DNA of 64,000 nucleotides from NCBI GenBank assembly GCA_038254545.1, contig JBBSGB010000005.1, positions 76,785-140,784 of the forward strand, read 5' to 3'. Shown here piece by piece: positions 42,323 to 50,897 of the stretch (its first letter is position 1; every line of letters starts with the position of its first letter). The translations under genes were made by a program, and so were the position numbers. Source of the DNA: CAHJXF01 sp038254545. Its GTDB lineage: Bacteria; Pseudomonadota; Gammaproteobacteria; Burkholderiales; Burkholderiaceae_D. Below the pieces are notes generated by a model. That model did no database searches. It was not told the DNA's origin and was given only the letters and a program-made list of their open reading frames with translations.

Positions 42323-45115
42323 CTACAGCGTCGCCAGCAATTGCTTCGATTCCTTCCCTTCGGCACTGTCCGGTGCCGTCTTGACGAGCGACTGCAAGGT
42401 CGTGCGCGCGGCGTCCTTGCGACCTTCCTTGATCTGCGCCTTTGCAAGATGCAACGCGATGTCGCGCTGCGCAGGGGCTGCCGCGCTTGCTTTCTCGAGC
42501 AGGTCGAGGCCGCGCTTGGTCTGGCCTTGCTCGACCAGCATCCATCCGAGCGTGTCGGATACCGCGGGATTGCCCGGTGCGATCGTGTTGGCTTTTTCGG
42601 CGATGCTCAGAGCCTGCGGATCCTTTTGCTGCCAGAGCGCCCACGCCAGGTTGTTCATCAGGATGGGGTCATTGGGCTGGCCTTCGAGCACCACGCGATA
42701 GCTCTGAGCCGCGCGCGTGTAGTCCTTCGCGCGCAGCGCGACATCGGCATCGAAGAGGCGCACTGCAATGTCCTTCGGATGGCTCTTCAACCAGTCGGCG
42801 ATGAAGGTGTCGGCTTCGGCTCGCTTGCCCGCGAGCGCGAGCGATGTGTAGGACTTCACCACCAGGCCGGCTGTGGGCGCCTGCGCGAGAACCCTGCGGT
42901 AGGTCGTGGCGGCTTCGCCATACTGTTTCATCGCGAACTTGACGTCGCCATCGAGCTCGGGAACGGCCGGGGACTTCGGTGCCTGCTGCTTGATGCTCGC
43001 AAGCAATCGCGCCGCCTCCTCGTTCTTGCCGGCGCGGAGCATCGTGCCGACCATCGCGGTCTGCGCCTCGAACGAATCGGGCCTGATCTTGAGCGCGTTG
43101 CCGAACGACTGCAGGGCGGCTTCGCTCTGTCCGGCGTTCACTTGCGCCTGGCCGAGCTTGACCTGGTATTCGAGCGACTCGGGATTCAGCCCCACGAGTT
43201 TCCGGTAAGCCGCAACGGCCTGGTCGCCACTACCGGTTTGCATCATCAGTTGGCCGACCATGTCCAGATAACGCGGGTTGTCGGGCGACGAGGCGAGGGC
43301 GTCCTGCGCCGTGCTGAGCCCCTGCTTGGGATCGCCCTTGCTGATGTAATAGCCCACCAGCGCCGCTACCGCCTGTTCCGAATTCGGGTTGGTTCGCTTG
43401 GCTTCCTTCAACAATCCCAGCGTGGCCTCGTCGCTTGCTCCACTGCTGTTTTCCAATTGGGCGAGCGCGAGCAGCCCCGACAGATTGCCGGGCTCCTTCG
43501 CCAGCAAGTCCTTGTAGCGCTTGCGCGCGCCGTCGACGTTCTTGTCACGCAGGTCGAGGCCGGCAAGATTGGCGATCGCGGGGAAGTAGGTCGGTTGCAA
43601 CTGCAACGATTTCTCGAGTGCCTTGCGCGCCGACGCGAAATCGTTCTTGCCCATGTCGATCGCTGCGCGCAGGTTGTAGGTCAGGGGGCTGGCCGGTTGA
43701 CGTTTCTCCAGTGTCTTCCACGCCGTGAGCGCCTGATCGAATTGGCGCCGCTGGATGTGGGCAAGGATCAGCGCGACATCGGGATTCGCGTTGCCGGTGC
43801 TGATCTTGGACGCTGCTTCGAGCTCCGCAAATCCGGCGGCCGCATCGCCGCGCGCGAACTGAACGGCAGCGCTCTGCGTTCTCACATTGGGGTCGTTCGG
43901 GCTGAGCTTGGCTGCCTGCTCGAACGAGCGCGATGCGGCCTTGAAGTCGCCTTTCTGCAGCGCGACTTCGCCCGAGAGACTGACCAGCGCTGCATCGTTG
44001 GGCGCGGCCGCCAGGGCCGGTTGCAGGATCTCGTCAGCCTTCTGCGGCTGGCGTTGACGCAGGTAGAGGCTGGCCAGCAGCTTGCGCGCATAGACGTTGT
44101 TGGGCGAGACCTTGAGCGCGTCGCGCAAATGCTGTTCGGCTTGCGCGGGCTGATTGGTCACCGTTGCGATCGCGCCGGCCAGCAGTTGTGCGGCGCCGTT
44201 GCTCGGCAACGCGGCCAGCGACAGCGTGATCGCATCATGTGCCTTGGTGAAGTCCTTCTTGTTGAAGGCGATCAACGCCTCGAGATAGGTGACGCCCGGA
44301 TGACGAGGCGACAGCTTCTTGAGTTCGTCGACCTGTTGCTGGGCGAGATCGGTCTGGTTGTCGCCGATGTAGGTGCCGGCCAGATTGAGTCGCGCGATGA
44401 AGTTGCGCGGATCTTCCTTGAGCGCTGCCTCATATGAGGAAATCGCATCCTTGGCCTTGCTTTGGGCGCGCGCGATATCGCCCTTGAGCAAGAGGCCCTC
44501 GACCTGTTTCGGATTCTTCGAGAGAACCTGATCGACCTCCGCGCTCGCACCGGCCAGATCTCCGCGCGCGGCTTTCACCCGCGCATCGCCGAGAACGGCT
44601 GCGGGAAAGCCGGGAACGAATTTTTGTGCTGATGCGAATGCGGCCATCGCGTCATCGGTCTTGCCCAGGCCGAATTGCGCGATGCCGAGCAAGGACTGCA
44701 GTTCCGCGTTCGCCGTCGGCGATTTCACCGTAGTCGTGGAGACCTGCTTGACGATCTTTTCCAACTGCCCCTGGAGCATCTGGCTCTTGATCAATAGCGG
44801 GACGGCCTGGTCGGGATCGTATTTCTGATCGTAGGCCTTCTGCAGTTCGATCTCGGCATTCTTCGGATCGCCTTGCTCGAGCAGTTCGCGACCCAACAGG
44901 AAGCGCGCCTCGGGCGACTGGGAATTGCCTTGCAACGCATTCTTGAGTTCGATGACCGCGCCGCGGTGATCGTTCTTCGCGGCAAGCTCCTTCGCACGCG
45001 CTAGATGATCCTGCGAATTGTCGCGACTGCACGCAACCAGAAAGATGCTTGCCACTGCGCACGACGTGACGCATGCCGCGAGTTTCGAATGTTTGACCGC
45101 CTGTTGCTGATCCAT
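42323..45115 (-). CDS. prsT: PEP-CTERM system TPR-repeat lipoprotein PrsT
   Basis: A 930-residue lipoprotein made almost wholly of tetratricopeptide repeats. It is a standard partner of the PrsK/PrsR two-component system in XrtA genomes. The ATG at 45115 gives a short basic n-region, a hydrophobic stretch and the lipobox FLVAC (MDQQQAVKHSKLAACVTSC start). More than 20 TPR-like units follow, for example AEIELQKAYDQKYDPDQA, AEQHLRDALKVSPNNVYARKLL and LNPESLEYQVKLGQAQVNAG. It probably acts on the outer membrane or in the periplasm in polysaccharide assembly or protein sorting. The 120-bp gap after prsR holds a strong dyad, suggesting separate control. Confidence 0.93.
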   Translation of the reverse strand: MDQQQAVKHSKLAACVTSCAVASIFLVACSRDNSQDHLARAKELAAKNDHRGAVIELKNALQGNSQSPEARFLLGRELLEQGDPKNAEIELQKAYDQKYDPDQAVPLLIKSQMLQGQLEKIVKQVSTTTVKSPTANAELQSLLGIAQFGLGKTDDAMAAFASAQKFVPGFPAAVLGDARVKAARGDLAGASAEVDQVLSKNPKQVEGLLLKGDIARAQSKAKDAISSYEAALKEDPRNFIARLNLAGTYIGDNQTDLAQQQVDELKKLSPRHPGVTYLEALIAFNKKDFTKAHDAITLSLAALPSNGAAQLLAGAIATVTNQPAQAEQHLRDALKVSPNNVYARKLLASLYLRQRQPQKADEILQPALAAAPNDAALVSLSGEVALQKGDFKAASRSFEQAAKLSPNDPNVRTQSAAVQFARGDAAAGFAELEAASKISTGNANPDVALILAHIQRRQFDQALTAWKTLEKRQPASPLTYNLRAAIDMGKNDFASARKALEKSLQLQPTYFPAIANLAGLDLRDKNVDGARKRYKDLLAKEPGNLSGLLALAQLENSSGASDEATLGLLKEAKRTNPNSEQAVAALVGYYISKGDPKQGLSTAQDALASSPDNPRYLDMVGQLMMQTGSGDQAVAAYRKLVGLNPESLEYQVKLGQAQVNAGQSEAALQSFGNALKIRPDSFEAQTAMVGTMLRAGKNEEAARLLASIKQQAPKSPAVPELDGDVKFAMKQYGEAATTYRRVLAQAPTAGLVVKSYTSLALAGKRAEADTFIADWLKSHPKDIAVRLFDADVALRAKDYTRAAQSYRVVLEGQPNDPILMNNLAWALWQQKDPQALSIAEKANTIAPGNPAVSDTLGWMLVEQGQTKRGLDLLEKASAAAPAQRDIALHLAKAQIKEGRKDAARTTLQSLVKTAPDSAEGKESKQLLATL

Positions 45116-45146
45116 CCTGGTCCGTCTCCCCTGATTTTTCTTGTCG

Positions 45147-45168
45147 CGGGACCCCGGCTCCGGTCCCG
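45147..45168 (-). promoter_or_regulatory. Hairpin in the prsT 5' leader
   Basis: CGGGACC (45147-45153) and GGTCCCG (45162-45168) form a 7-bp perfect stem with an 8-nt loop. It lies 32-54 bp upstream of the prsT start, with no T-run after it on the minus strand. It may be an mRNA leader structure. Confidence 0.5.
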
Positions 45169-45181
45169 ATGAAACTGCTTC

Positions 45182-45202
45182 AAGTCTCAATGATTGACAC
45201 TT
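45182..45202. promoter_or_regulatory. Near-perfect 21-bp palindrome between prsR and prsT
   Basis: Left arm AAGTCTCAAT (45182-45191), centre G, right arm ATTGACACTT (45193-45202). All pairs match except positions 5 and 17, both C. The inner TCAATGATTGA is an 11-bp perfect dyad. It lies about 67-87 bp upstream of the prsT start codon. This looks like a dimeric regulator site; PrsR itself is one candidate. Confidence 0.6.
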
Positions 45203-45235
45203 CAACGTGTGGCCTAACCGCAGCTCGCCCCACCG

Positions 45236-46639
45236 TCACCTGATCCCGAAACGCCGCATGAGGTCGTACAGCGTCGGCCGGCTGATGCCCAGCATCTCGG
45301 CCGCGCGCGCGATGTTGCCGTCGACCTTGCCGAGCACTTGCATCACCGCTCCGCGCTCGGCATCGTCGCGCACCTGGCGCAGGTTGAATATCTTCGGCTC
45401 TGCGCCTTCCAGGTCGAGCCCGAGGTCGTCGGCGCCGATGAATTGACCGTCGGCCATGATCACGGCGCGCTTCATGCAGTTCTCGATTTCTCGCACGTTG
45501 CCCGGCCACGCGTAGGCGTCGATTACCGCGAGCGCGTCGTCGGAAAGCATCGCCGGTTTCTTGTTCTGCGCCTGGCCGAAGCGCTGCGCGAACGCACGTG
45601 CGAGCAACGACGCATCGCCGTGACGCGCACGCAGCGGCGGAATGTCGACCACGATTTCCGAGAGCCGATAGAACAAGTCCTCGCGGAATCGTCCTTCCTT
45701 CATCAGCTCCTTCAGGTTCTGGTGGGTAGCACAGACGATGCGCACATCGACCGGAATCTCCTCGCGCCCGCCGACACGCTCGACCACACGCTCCTGGAGG
45801 AAGCGCAACAGCTTGGCCTGCAAGGCGCCGGGGAGATCGCCGATTTCGTCGAGGAAGAGGGTGCCGCCGTCGGCGTATTCGATCTTGCCGCGGGTCTGCT
45901 TGGCCGCGCCCGTGAACGCACCGCGCTCGTAGCCGAACAGTTCGCTCTCGAGCAGGTTCTCGGGAATCGCAGCGCAATTGAGCGCGACGAAACGCTTGTC
46001 GCGGCGGTTGGACAAATCGTGCAGGCCGCGCGCGAGCAACTCCTTGCCGGTGCCGCTGTCGCCCAGCAACAGTACCGTTACGTCGGAGGGCGCGAGCCGT
46101 TCTATGTTGCGACAGATGCGCAGCATCGCCGGGTCGCGCGTCAACAGTCCGGCCAGCGGCAACTGCATGTTGACGCTCTGGAGCAGGCGATTTTCGCGCT
46201 GCAGGCCGGCGAGCCGGAACGCGCGTTCTATCACCAGCGCGAGCAGGTCGGGCTCGAACGGCTTGGTATAGAAATCGTAGGCGCCCAGGCCGATCGCCTT
46301 GACCGCGTTGGTGCGATCGTTCTGGCCGGTGATCATGATGATCTTGGTGTCGGGCGCGGCCGAGAGCATCTCGGCGAGCAGCGCGAAGCCCTCGGATGTA
46401 CTGTCGGGATCGGGCGGCAGGCCGAGGTCCATCGTCACCACCGCCGGTTCATGGCGTCTCAATTGCGCCATCGCCGAAGTGCGGTCTTCGGCGACGATGA
46501 CGTTGTATTGATCGAAGCTCCAGCGCATCTGTTTCTGAATGCCCGGATCGTCTTCGACGACCAGCAAGGTCGGCTTGACGTCGTCCTCTTTCGCCTTGGA
46601 CGGTGCGCTTAGCGATTCCACAATGCTTGCGTTGCTCAT
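45236..46639 (-). CDS. prsR: PEP-CTERM system response regulator PrsR (sigma-54 activator)
   Basis: A 467-residue NtrC-type regulator. The receiver domain (about 24-140) has the phospho-acceptor Asp71 in VVTMDLGLPP. The AAA+ domain shows LLLGDSGTGKELLARGLH (Walker A), the sigma-54-contacting GAFTGA loop in ELFGYERGAFTGAAKQ, GGTLFLDEIGDLPGALQAKLLRFLQE (Walker B) and AWPGNVREIENCMKRAV. A Fis-type helix-turn-helix closes it (NIARAAEMLGISRPTLYDLMRRFGIR). The ATG at 46639 is chosen for its family N-terminus. It follows prsK by 16 bp. It should activate RpoN promoters such as the one at 50808. Confidence 0.95.
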   Translation of the reverse strand: MSNASIVESLSAPSKAKEDDVKPTLLVVEDDPGIQKQMRWSFDQYNVIVAEDRTSAMAQLRRHEPAVVTMDLGLPPDPDSTSEGFALLAEMLSAAPDTKIIMITGQNDRTNAVKAIGLGAYDFYTKPFEPDLLALVIERAFRLAGLQRENRLLQSVNMQLPLAGLLTRDPAMLRICRNIERLAPSDVTVLLLGDSGTGKELLARGLHDLSNRRDKRFVALNCAAIPENLLESELFGYERGAFTGAAKQTRGKIEYADGGTLFLDEIGDLPGALQAKLLRFLQERVVERVGGREEIPVDVRIVCATHQNLKELMKEGRFREDLFYRLSEIVVDIPPLRARHGDASLLARAFAQRFGQAQNKKPAMLSDDALAVIDAYAWPGNVREIENCMKRAVIMADGQFIGADDLGLDLEGAEPKIFNLRQVRDDAERGAVMQVLGKVDGNIARAAEMLGISRPTLYDLMRRFGIR

Positions 46640-46655
46640 ACAGGTTCTTCCAGGG

Positions 46656-48803
46656 TCAGGCGGTGGCTGCAGGCCTGAGCAGGGGCAGCGAGATTGAAAA
46701 ACGGGTGCCTTCGGTTTCGCGGCTCTCGACATCCAGCCGTCCACCCAATTCGCGGATGTATTCCCGGCTTTCGTAGATGCCGATGCCCATCCCGTTTTTC
46801 TTGGTCGATTCGAAGGGCTTGAACAACCGCGACCGGATGAAGTCTTCGCTCATTCCGACCCCGGTGTCCTGGACTTCGATTATTGCAGACTCGTCCTTCG
46901 CGCGAACATGAACTTCGATGCAACCGCCTGCAGGTGTCGCTTCGGCGGCATTCTGCAGCAGGTGGCCGACCACGCGGTCGAGCCGGTCGCGGTGCGCGAG
47001 CGTGCGAATGCCGGGCGCATCGACGTGCACGGTAGGCCGCGGCACGAGCGGCGACTTGGCTTTCAACGCCGACAGCACAACGTCCTGCAGGTCGACCGGT
47101 GTCGGTTCGTCGTCGGGCGTGGAGCCCGCGCGCAGTTGCATCAAGAGGCGCTTCATCTTGTCCACGGCGTTATTGACCGTGTCGAGCATGTCGTCCTGGA
47201 ACTCGGGATTGTCGCGGTGCCGCGCCGCGTTGGTCATCAACAGAGACAGTTGCGCGACCAGGTTCTTCAAATCGTGCACGACGAAAGCCGACATGCGATT
47301 GAAGGACTCGAACTGACGCGCGACCAGCAGCGCGCGATTCGCCTGCAGTTGCGCGAGCGTGCTCGCGACCTGGCGGCCCGCGGTCTTCAGCAGATCGTTG
47401 ACTTCCCAATTGATGTTGATCTTGGTTCGCGCGGGCAGCAGCACCATGAAACCGAACAATTCGTCGTGCAACATCAGCGGAATCACCAGCCACGCGTCTT
47501 CGTCGCCGCTCAACCAGTCGGGCAGGTGCAGGTCGCCGTAGATCGGGCGCGTCGCTCGATATTCATCGAGGTTGATCACCCACTCCTTTTCCTGCAGAAA
47601 GCTTGCGAGCGCGCCGTCCTGCGGCTCGATCCCGTCTGACAGGAGCGGAGCTTCCCAACTGGCGATACGCTGGTAGCGCGGCGCATCCTGCTTGATCCAC
47701 AGCGCACCGCCGCGCGCCTCGACCAGGCTCGCCACGGCGCGCACCGCGCGAGCACCGAAGTCTTCGTCCTGGCCTTGCTCGGTCAGTTCGCGCGTGATGC
47801 GCAGCCACTCTTCGCGATAGTCGTAGCGATAGCTGAAGAAATTCTTGTTGATGAACACCTTCAGGCGCGCGCGTATCGATCCCGAGACGACGATCAGGCC
47901 GAGCCCCATCAGGCCCGCGAAGATCACGGTCGTCTGCAGCACGCCGCCCCAGGTGCCACCGAAGAAGCGGATGTAGTAACCCGCAGCCGAGACGATCAAC
48001 AGGTAGGTGCCTGCGCTCAGCAACGCCGTCGATTGAAACACCATGCGCCGCGAGACCGCGATGTCGAGCGACCACTGCGGATTGCGGGCCGCCGAGACGG
48101 CGACCAGCGGAATGATCAGCACATTGATGAAGCCTCGCGCAGCCCACAGCTCGATATCGATCTGGCGAAACAGCATCGCGTTGGCGTAGGTCGCGAGGTC
48201 GTAGGCGAACAGACCGCCGACGCCGAGGCAAAAGAACTTGATGCTCCAGCGATCGTCCTGGTCGGTGCTGCGATACACCTGTTCGATCAGCATCAACGCG
48301 ACGATCGACACCAGTACGCGCGAGCCGAAATAGATCGAGGGTGTCAGCACCGGCAGCGATGCCAGCCGCGCCAGTTCGAGCACCAGGCTGAATGCGACCA
48401 CTGCAACCCCGACCCAGAGCAACGGCGGCATGCGCTTGGCCAACGGGAGCATGCGCAATGTCGATCCCGACGCCGTTGCGGCAGCGTTCGCGGCAGGCGC
48501 ACTTGCCGCCGGCGCGCACAACAACACGCCGATGAACGCGAACCAGGTCGCGTTGCGAACCATTTCCAGGAGGCTGGCGAGATTGCGTGCCACCTCGACG
48601 TTGGCGATGCCGGCGCCGACTGCTGCAGCCCACAACATGCTGGCCATCGCGGCAACCGCGAGCAGCACGCCCGAGAGCGCGCGCAGATTGCGCCCCCGCC
48701 ATGAAACGAACAGCAGCGTCCCAAGCAGCGCATAGCCCGCAGCCGCGGCCGCGTAGCCCCAGAAGCTCCACTGGGCGATGGTTTGGATTGCAGCGCTGTC
48801 CAC
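46656..48803 (-). CDS. prsK: PEP-CTERM system sensor histidine kinase PrsK
   Basis: A 715-residue membrane histidine kinase, the partner of PrsR. The first 310 residues hold about nine hydrophobic helices (from QWSFWGYAAAAAGYALLGTLLF onward). A GAF domain spans roughly 335-480, the phospho-accepting His is near residue 510 in SAFVVHDLKNLVAQLSLL, and the HATPase domain (about 570-710) shows LQNAAEATPAGG, VQDTGVGMSEDFI and GMGIGIYESREYI. The stimulus is unknown. It sits between the sugar transferase (7 bp) and prsR (16 bp) in one leftward operon. Confidence 0.94.
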   Translation of the reverse strand: MDSAAIQTIAQWSFWGYAAAAAGYALLGTLLFVSWRGRNLRALSGVLLAVAAMASMLWAAAVGAGIANVEVARNLASLLEMVRNATWFAFIGVLLCAPAASAPAANAAATASGSTLRMLPLAKRMPPLLWVGVAVVAFSLVLELARLASLPVLTPSIYFGSRVLVSIVALMLIEQVYRSTDQDDRWSIKFFCLGVGGLFAYDLATYANAMLFRQIDIELWAARGFINVLIIPLVAVSAARNPQWSLDIAVSRRMVFQSTALLSAGTYLLIVSAAGYYIRFFGGTWGGVLQTTVIFAGLMGLGLIVVSGSIRARLKVFINKNFFSYRYDYREEWLRITRELTEQGQDEDFGARAVRAVASLVEARGGALWIKQDAPRYQRIASWEAPLLSDGIEPQDGALASFLQEKEWVINLDEYRATRPIYGDLHLPDWLSGDEDAWLVIPLMLHDELFGFMVLLPARTKININWEVNDLLKTAGRQVASTLAQLQANRALLVARQFESFNRMSAFVVHDLKNLVAQLSLLMTNAARHRDNPEFQDDMLDTVNNAVDKMKRLLMQLRAGSTPDDEPTPVDLQDVVLSALKAKSPLVPRPTVHVDAPGIRTLAHRDRLDRVVGHLLQNAAEATPAGGCIEVHVRAKDESAIIEVQDTGVGMSEDFIRSRLFKPFESTKKNGMGIGIYESREYIRELGGRLDVESRETEGTRFSISLPLLRPAATA

Positions 48804-48810
48804 GTTGTGC

Positions 48811-50199
48811 CTAGCGCGCGCCCTTGCCCCACAGGACCACCTCGACCGTCTCGACCAGAATCAACAGGTCGAGGAAGAGCGAGTGGTTCTTGACGTAATA
48901 GAGGTCGTATTGCAGTTTCTGCGAAGCATCCTGCAGCGACGCGCCGTACGGATAGCGCACTTGCGCCCAGCCGGTGATGCCCGGCTTGACGCTGTGCCTG
49001 GCGGCATAGAAGGGGATTTCCTGAACGAGCTGGCGCACGAAGAAGGGACGTTCCGGGCGCGGTCCGACGAAACTCATTTCACCACGCAGGACGTTGATGA
49101 TCTGCGGCAACTCGTCGATGCGCGTGCGGCGAATGAAGCGTCCGATGCGGGTGATGCGGTTGTCGTTGGAGATGGCCCACTTGGGCTTGCCGTCGCGTTC
49201 GGCATCGTGGCGCATGCTGCGGAACTTGAGGATCTCGAAGACCCGCCCGCCCTGGCCGACACGCTCCTGGCGATAGAAGATCGGACCGCCACCTTCGAGG
49301 CGAATCAACAACGCGGTGACGACGATCACCGGCAGGGTGAACAGCAACAGCAAACCGCTGGCGACGACGTCGAAGAGGCGCTTGACCGTCTCACGGATCA
49401 ATCCTTGCCGGCAGCCCTCTCCGAACACCAGCCAGCTCGCCTTGAGGCTGTCGAGGCGGATCTGGCCGAGCTCGCGCTCGAAGAACGATTGCAGGTCGGT
49501 GATCTGCACGCCGCGCAGCTTGCAGTCGAGCAACTGGCTGACGGGCAGGGCGCCGCCGCGCTGCTCGCGCATCGCGATGATGATTTCGTGGACGCCGAAC
49601 TGATTGGCGGCTTCGCTCACCGACATCGTGATCGGAAGAATGTTGACGCCCGACACGGCGACGTCGGCCGTCGTCAGCGGATGAACGCCGACGACCTCGA
49701 TCGCGTCCCGATGACCGTTGCGCGAAACCAGCTCGAGGATCGCGCGCGCCTGCTCCCCGGCGCCCAGGATCAATACCTTTTTCTTGATGAGGCCGAACGC
49801 GGTCCATCGAAAGAACACCGTGCGGACGATCAGGATGGCGCCGAATGCAAAAGTGGCGGTGTACGCGAACACGCCGCGGCCGATATAGGTATTGGGAAAA
49901 AGATAGAAGACCACGCTCATCAATGCGCTGCCGGCAGCGAACGCGATGATGGTGCGGTTGAGGATGGCCACGAACGATTCCGGACGTTCGTCCTGGTAGA
50001 GGCCGAGAGCGGCCATCACCACGATCATGAAGAAGGCGAACAGGATCGCCTCGGGCATGAACAGCGCTTCGGTGTCGAACGGGACCGGCGACAAGCGCAC
50101 GGCCACGCCCGCGAGGCTCGCTGCGAACAGGAGCACGCTTTCGATCAGGACCAGCAACACGATGCGAATCGAGATGTAGTGGCTGAATACGCGGATCAT
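48811..50199 (-). CDS. XrtA/PEP-CTERM-associated polyprenyl sugar-phosphate transferase (EpsB-like)
   Basis: A 462-residue initiating sugar transferase that should load the first sugar phosphate onto undecaprenyl phosphate for exopolysaccharide synthesis. The N-terminal half has five helices and a nucleotide-binding CoA_binding-like region (VLILGAGEQARAILELV). The C-terminal bacterial sugar transferase domain shows KRLFDVVASGLLLLFTLPVIVV, FYRQERVGQGGRVFEILKFRSM, RIDELPQIINVLRGEMSFVGPRPERP and GITGWAQVRYPYG. The protein matches the TIGR03013-type enzyme of XrtA loci. It starts the leftward arm and faces the export operon. Confidence 0.93.
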   Translation of the reverse strand: MIRVFSHYISIRIVLLVLIESVLLFAASLAGVAVRLSPVPFDTEALFMPEAILFAFFMIVVMAALGLYQDERPESFVAILNRTIIAFAAGSALMSVVFYLFPNTYIGRGVFAYTATFAFGAILIVRTVFFRWTAFGLIKKKVLILGAGEQARAILELVSRNGHRDAIEVVGVHPLTTADVAVSGVNILPITMSVSEAANQFGVHEIIIAMREQRGGALPVSQLLDCKLRGVQITDLQSFFERELGQIRLDSLKASWLVFGEGCRQGLIRETVKRLFDVVASGLLLLFTLPVIVVTALLIRLEGGGPIFYRQERVGQGGRVFEILKFRSMRHDAERDGKPKWAISNDNRITRIGRFIRRTRIDELPQIINVLRGEMSFVGPRPERPFFVRQLVQEIPFYAARHSVKPGITGWAQVRYPYGASLQDASQKLQYDLYYVKNHSLFLDLLILVETVEVVLWGKGAR

Positions 50200-50260
50200 C
50201 GAAACATCCAGTTATGCCTTGCGCAGCCGCCTGTTGTATGCGGCGTTTGATCGGCGCATG

Positions 50261-50332
50261 TGCGTCGTCCCCGTTGGCGGAGCGTTGCAACGATATCCCG
50301 CAGCGCTCGACCACAATGCGCTGGGGATGACG
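50261..50332. repeat. Inverted copy of the infB-side repeat arms
   Basis: TGCGTCGTCCCCGT (50261-50274) and CTGGGGATGACG (50321-50332) are identical to the two arms at 33090-33103 and 33071-33082, but in reversed order and 46 bp apart. They can still pair (CGTCGTCCCC with GGGGATGACG, one wobble). Such GGGGATGACG-type ends resemble widespread REP-like repeats. Confidence 0.55.
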
Positions 50333-50371
50333 TACAAGAAGCGTGCCTGCTCACTGCGCTCGGGACTCGGT

Positions 50372-50395
50372 CGGGGCGTTGCGCGACGCGCCCCG
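50372..50395 (+). other. GC-rich hairpin
   Basis: CGGGGCG (50372-50378) and CGCCCCG (50389-50395) form a 7-bp stem with a 10-nt loop, followed by TCTTT. It is a weak terminator at best and may be a structural element of the divergent region. Confidence 0.35.
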
Positions 50396-50624
50396 TCTTT
50401 GAAGGCCTTGCACGAACGCGGAATCAAGTACGGCGACCGAGCGCCGATGCCCGTCAGGGAGGCAACGCGACGCGCATTTTAGGGATGGATCTGTCAAAAA
50501 ACGTCAGTAAATGACGCGCAGCATCCAGAAAACCCGCGTCCATTCTGCGAGTTTTGCCGGGATATTTGGTGGCAACTTCCCACGGTAGTCGGGGTGACTC
50601 GCCTAGTGGCGGAGCGCGCTCGAT

Positions 50625-50648
50625 GCCAGTCTGTCGAGGCTGACTGGC
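50625..50648. promoter_or_regulatory. Candidate enhancer (UAS) dyad upstream of the sigma-54 promoter
   Basis: GCCAGTC (50625-50631) and GACTGGC (50642-50648) form a perfect 7-bp inverted repeat with a 10-bp gap. It lies about 160-185 bp before the -24 element at 50810, a usual distance for enhancer sites of NtrC-type activators. PrsR, with a Fis-type domain, is the obvious candidate ligand, but this is inference. Confidence 0.45.
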
Positions 50649-50807
50649 GCGCGTAAGTCCTGCCGGCATGCCTCTTCTCGCAAGGCAACGATGGCTGGCG
50701 CGTGAATTGACGACCGCCTGGAAACCGATGCGCGCGACCCCTATGCCACGGCTGCGTTCGATCGACTTCCCTCCGAGACGAGGTCAGCGGATGGTGCGAT
50801 CGAGCGC

Positions 50808-50824
50808 TCGGCACACTTGTTGCT
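50808..50824 (+). promoter_or_regulatory. Sigma-54 (-24/-12) promoter of the polysaccharide export operon
   Basis: TCGGCACACTTGTTGCT reads as a -24 GG (50810-50811) and -12 GC (50822-50823) with exactly 10 bp between them. CGGCACA matches TGGCACG well and TTGCT matches TTGCW. Transcription should start near 50835. The first gene is the export lipoprotein at 50995. The sigma-54 activator PrsR is encoded 4 kb away. Confidence 0.65.
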
Positions 50825-50888
50825 CAATTAGGACCTTAGCCACGCGGTAGTCGATGCTGCAACAACTCACAATCGCGCAATATCGCTT

Positions 50889-50897
50889 TGCTAGAAT
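50889..50897 (+). promoter_or_regulatory. Extended -10 sigma-70 promoter
   Basis: TGCTAGAAT (50889-50897) is an extended -10 element (TG, one base, TAGAAT at 5 of 6). No good -35 is seen. It lies 66 bp after the sigma-54 -12 box and 98 bp before the export lipoprotein start, so the operon may have a constitutive and a sigma-54-regulated promoter in tandem. Confidence 0.5.

Noticed and set aside
50287..50301. Possible minus-strand sigma-54 promoter for the leftward sugar transferase
   Set aside because: GGG and TTGC elements are present, but the spacing between GG and GC is 9 bp instead of the strict 10.
50480..50485. Consensus TTGACA on the minus strand in the divergent region
   Set aside because: No -10 hexamer occurs at 16-18 bp; a TAAAAT lies only 10 bp away.
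50695..50711. Second plus-strand sigma-54-like site (TGGCGCG then TTGAC)
   Set aside because: The -12 GC is replaced by GA, and a better site exists at 50808.
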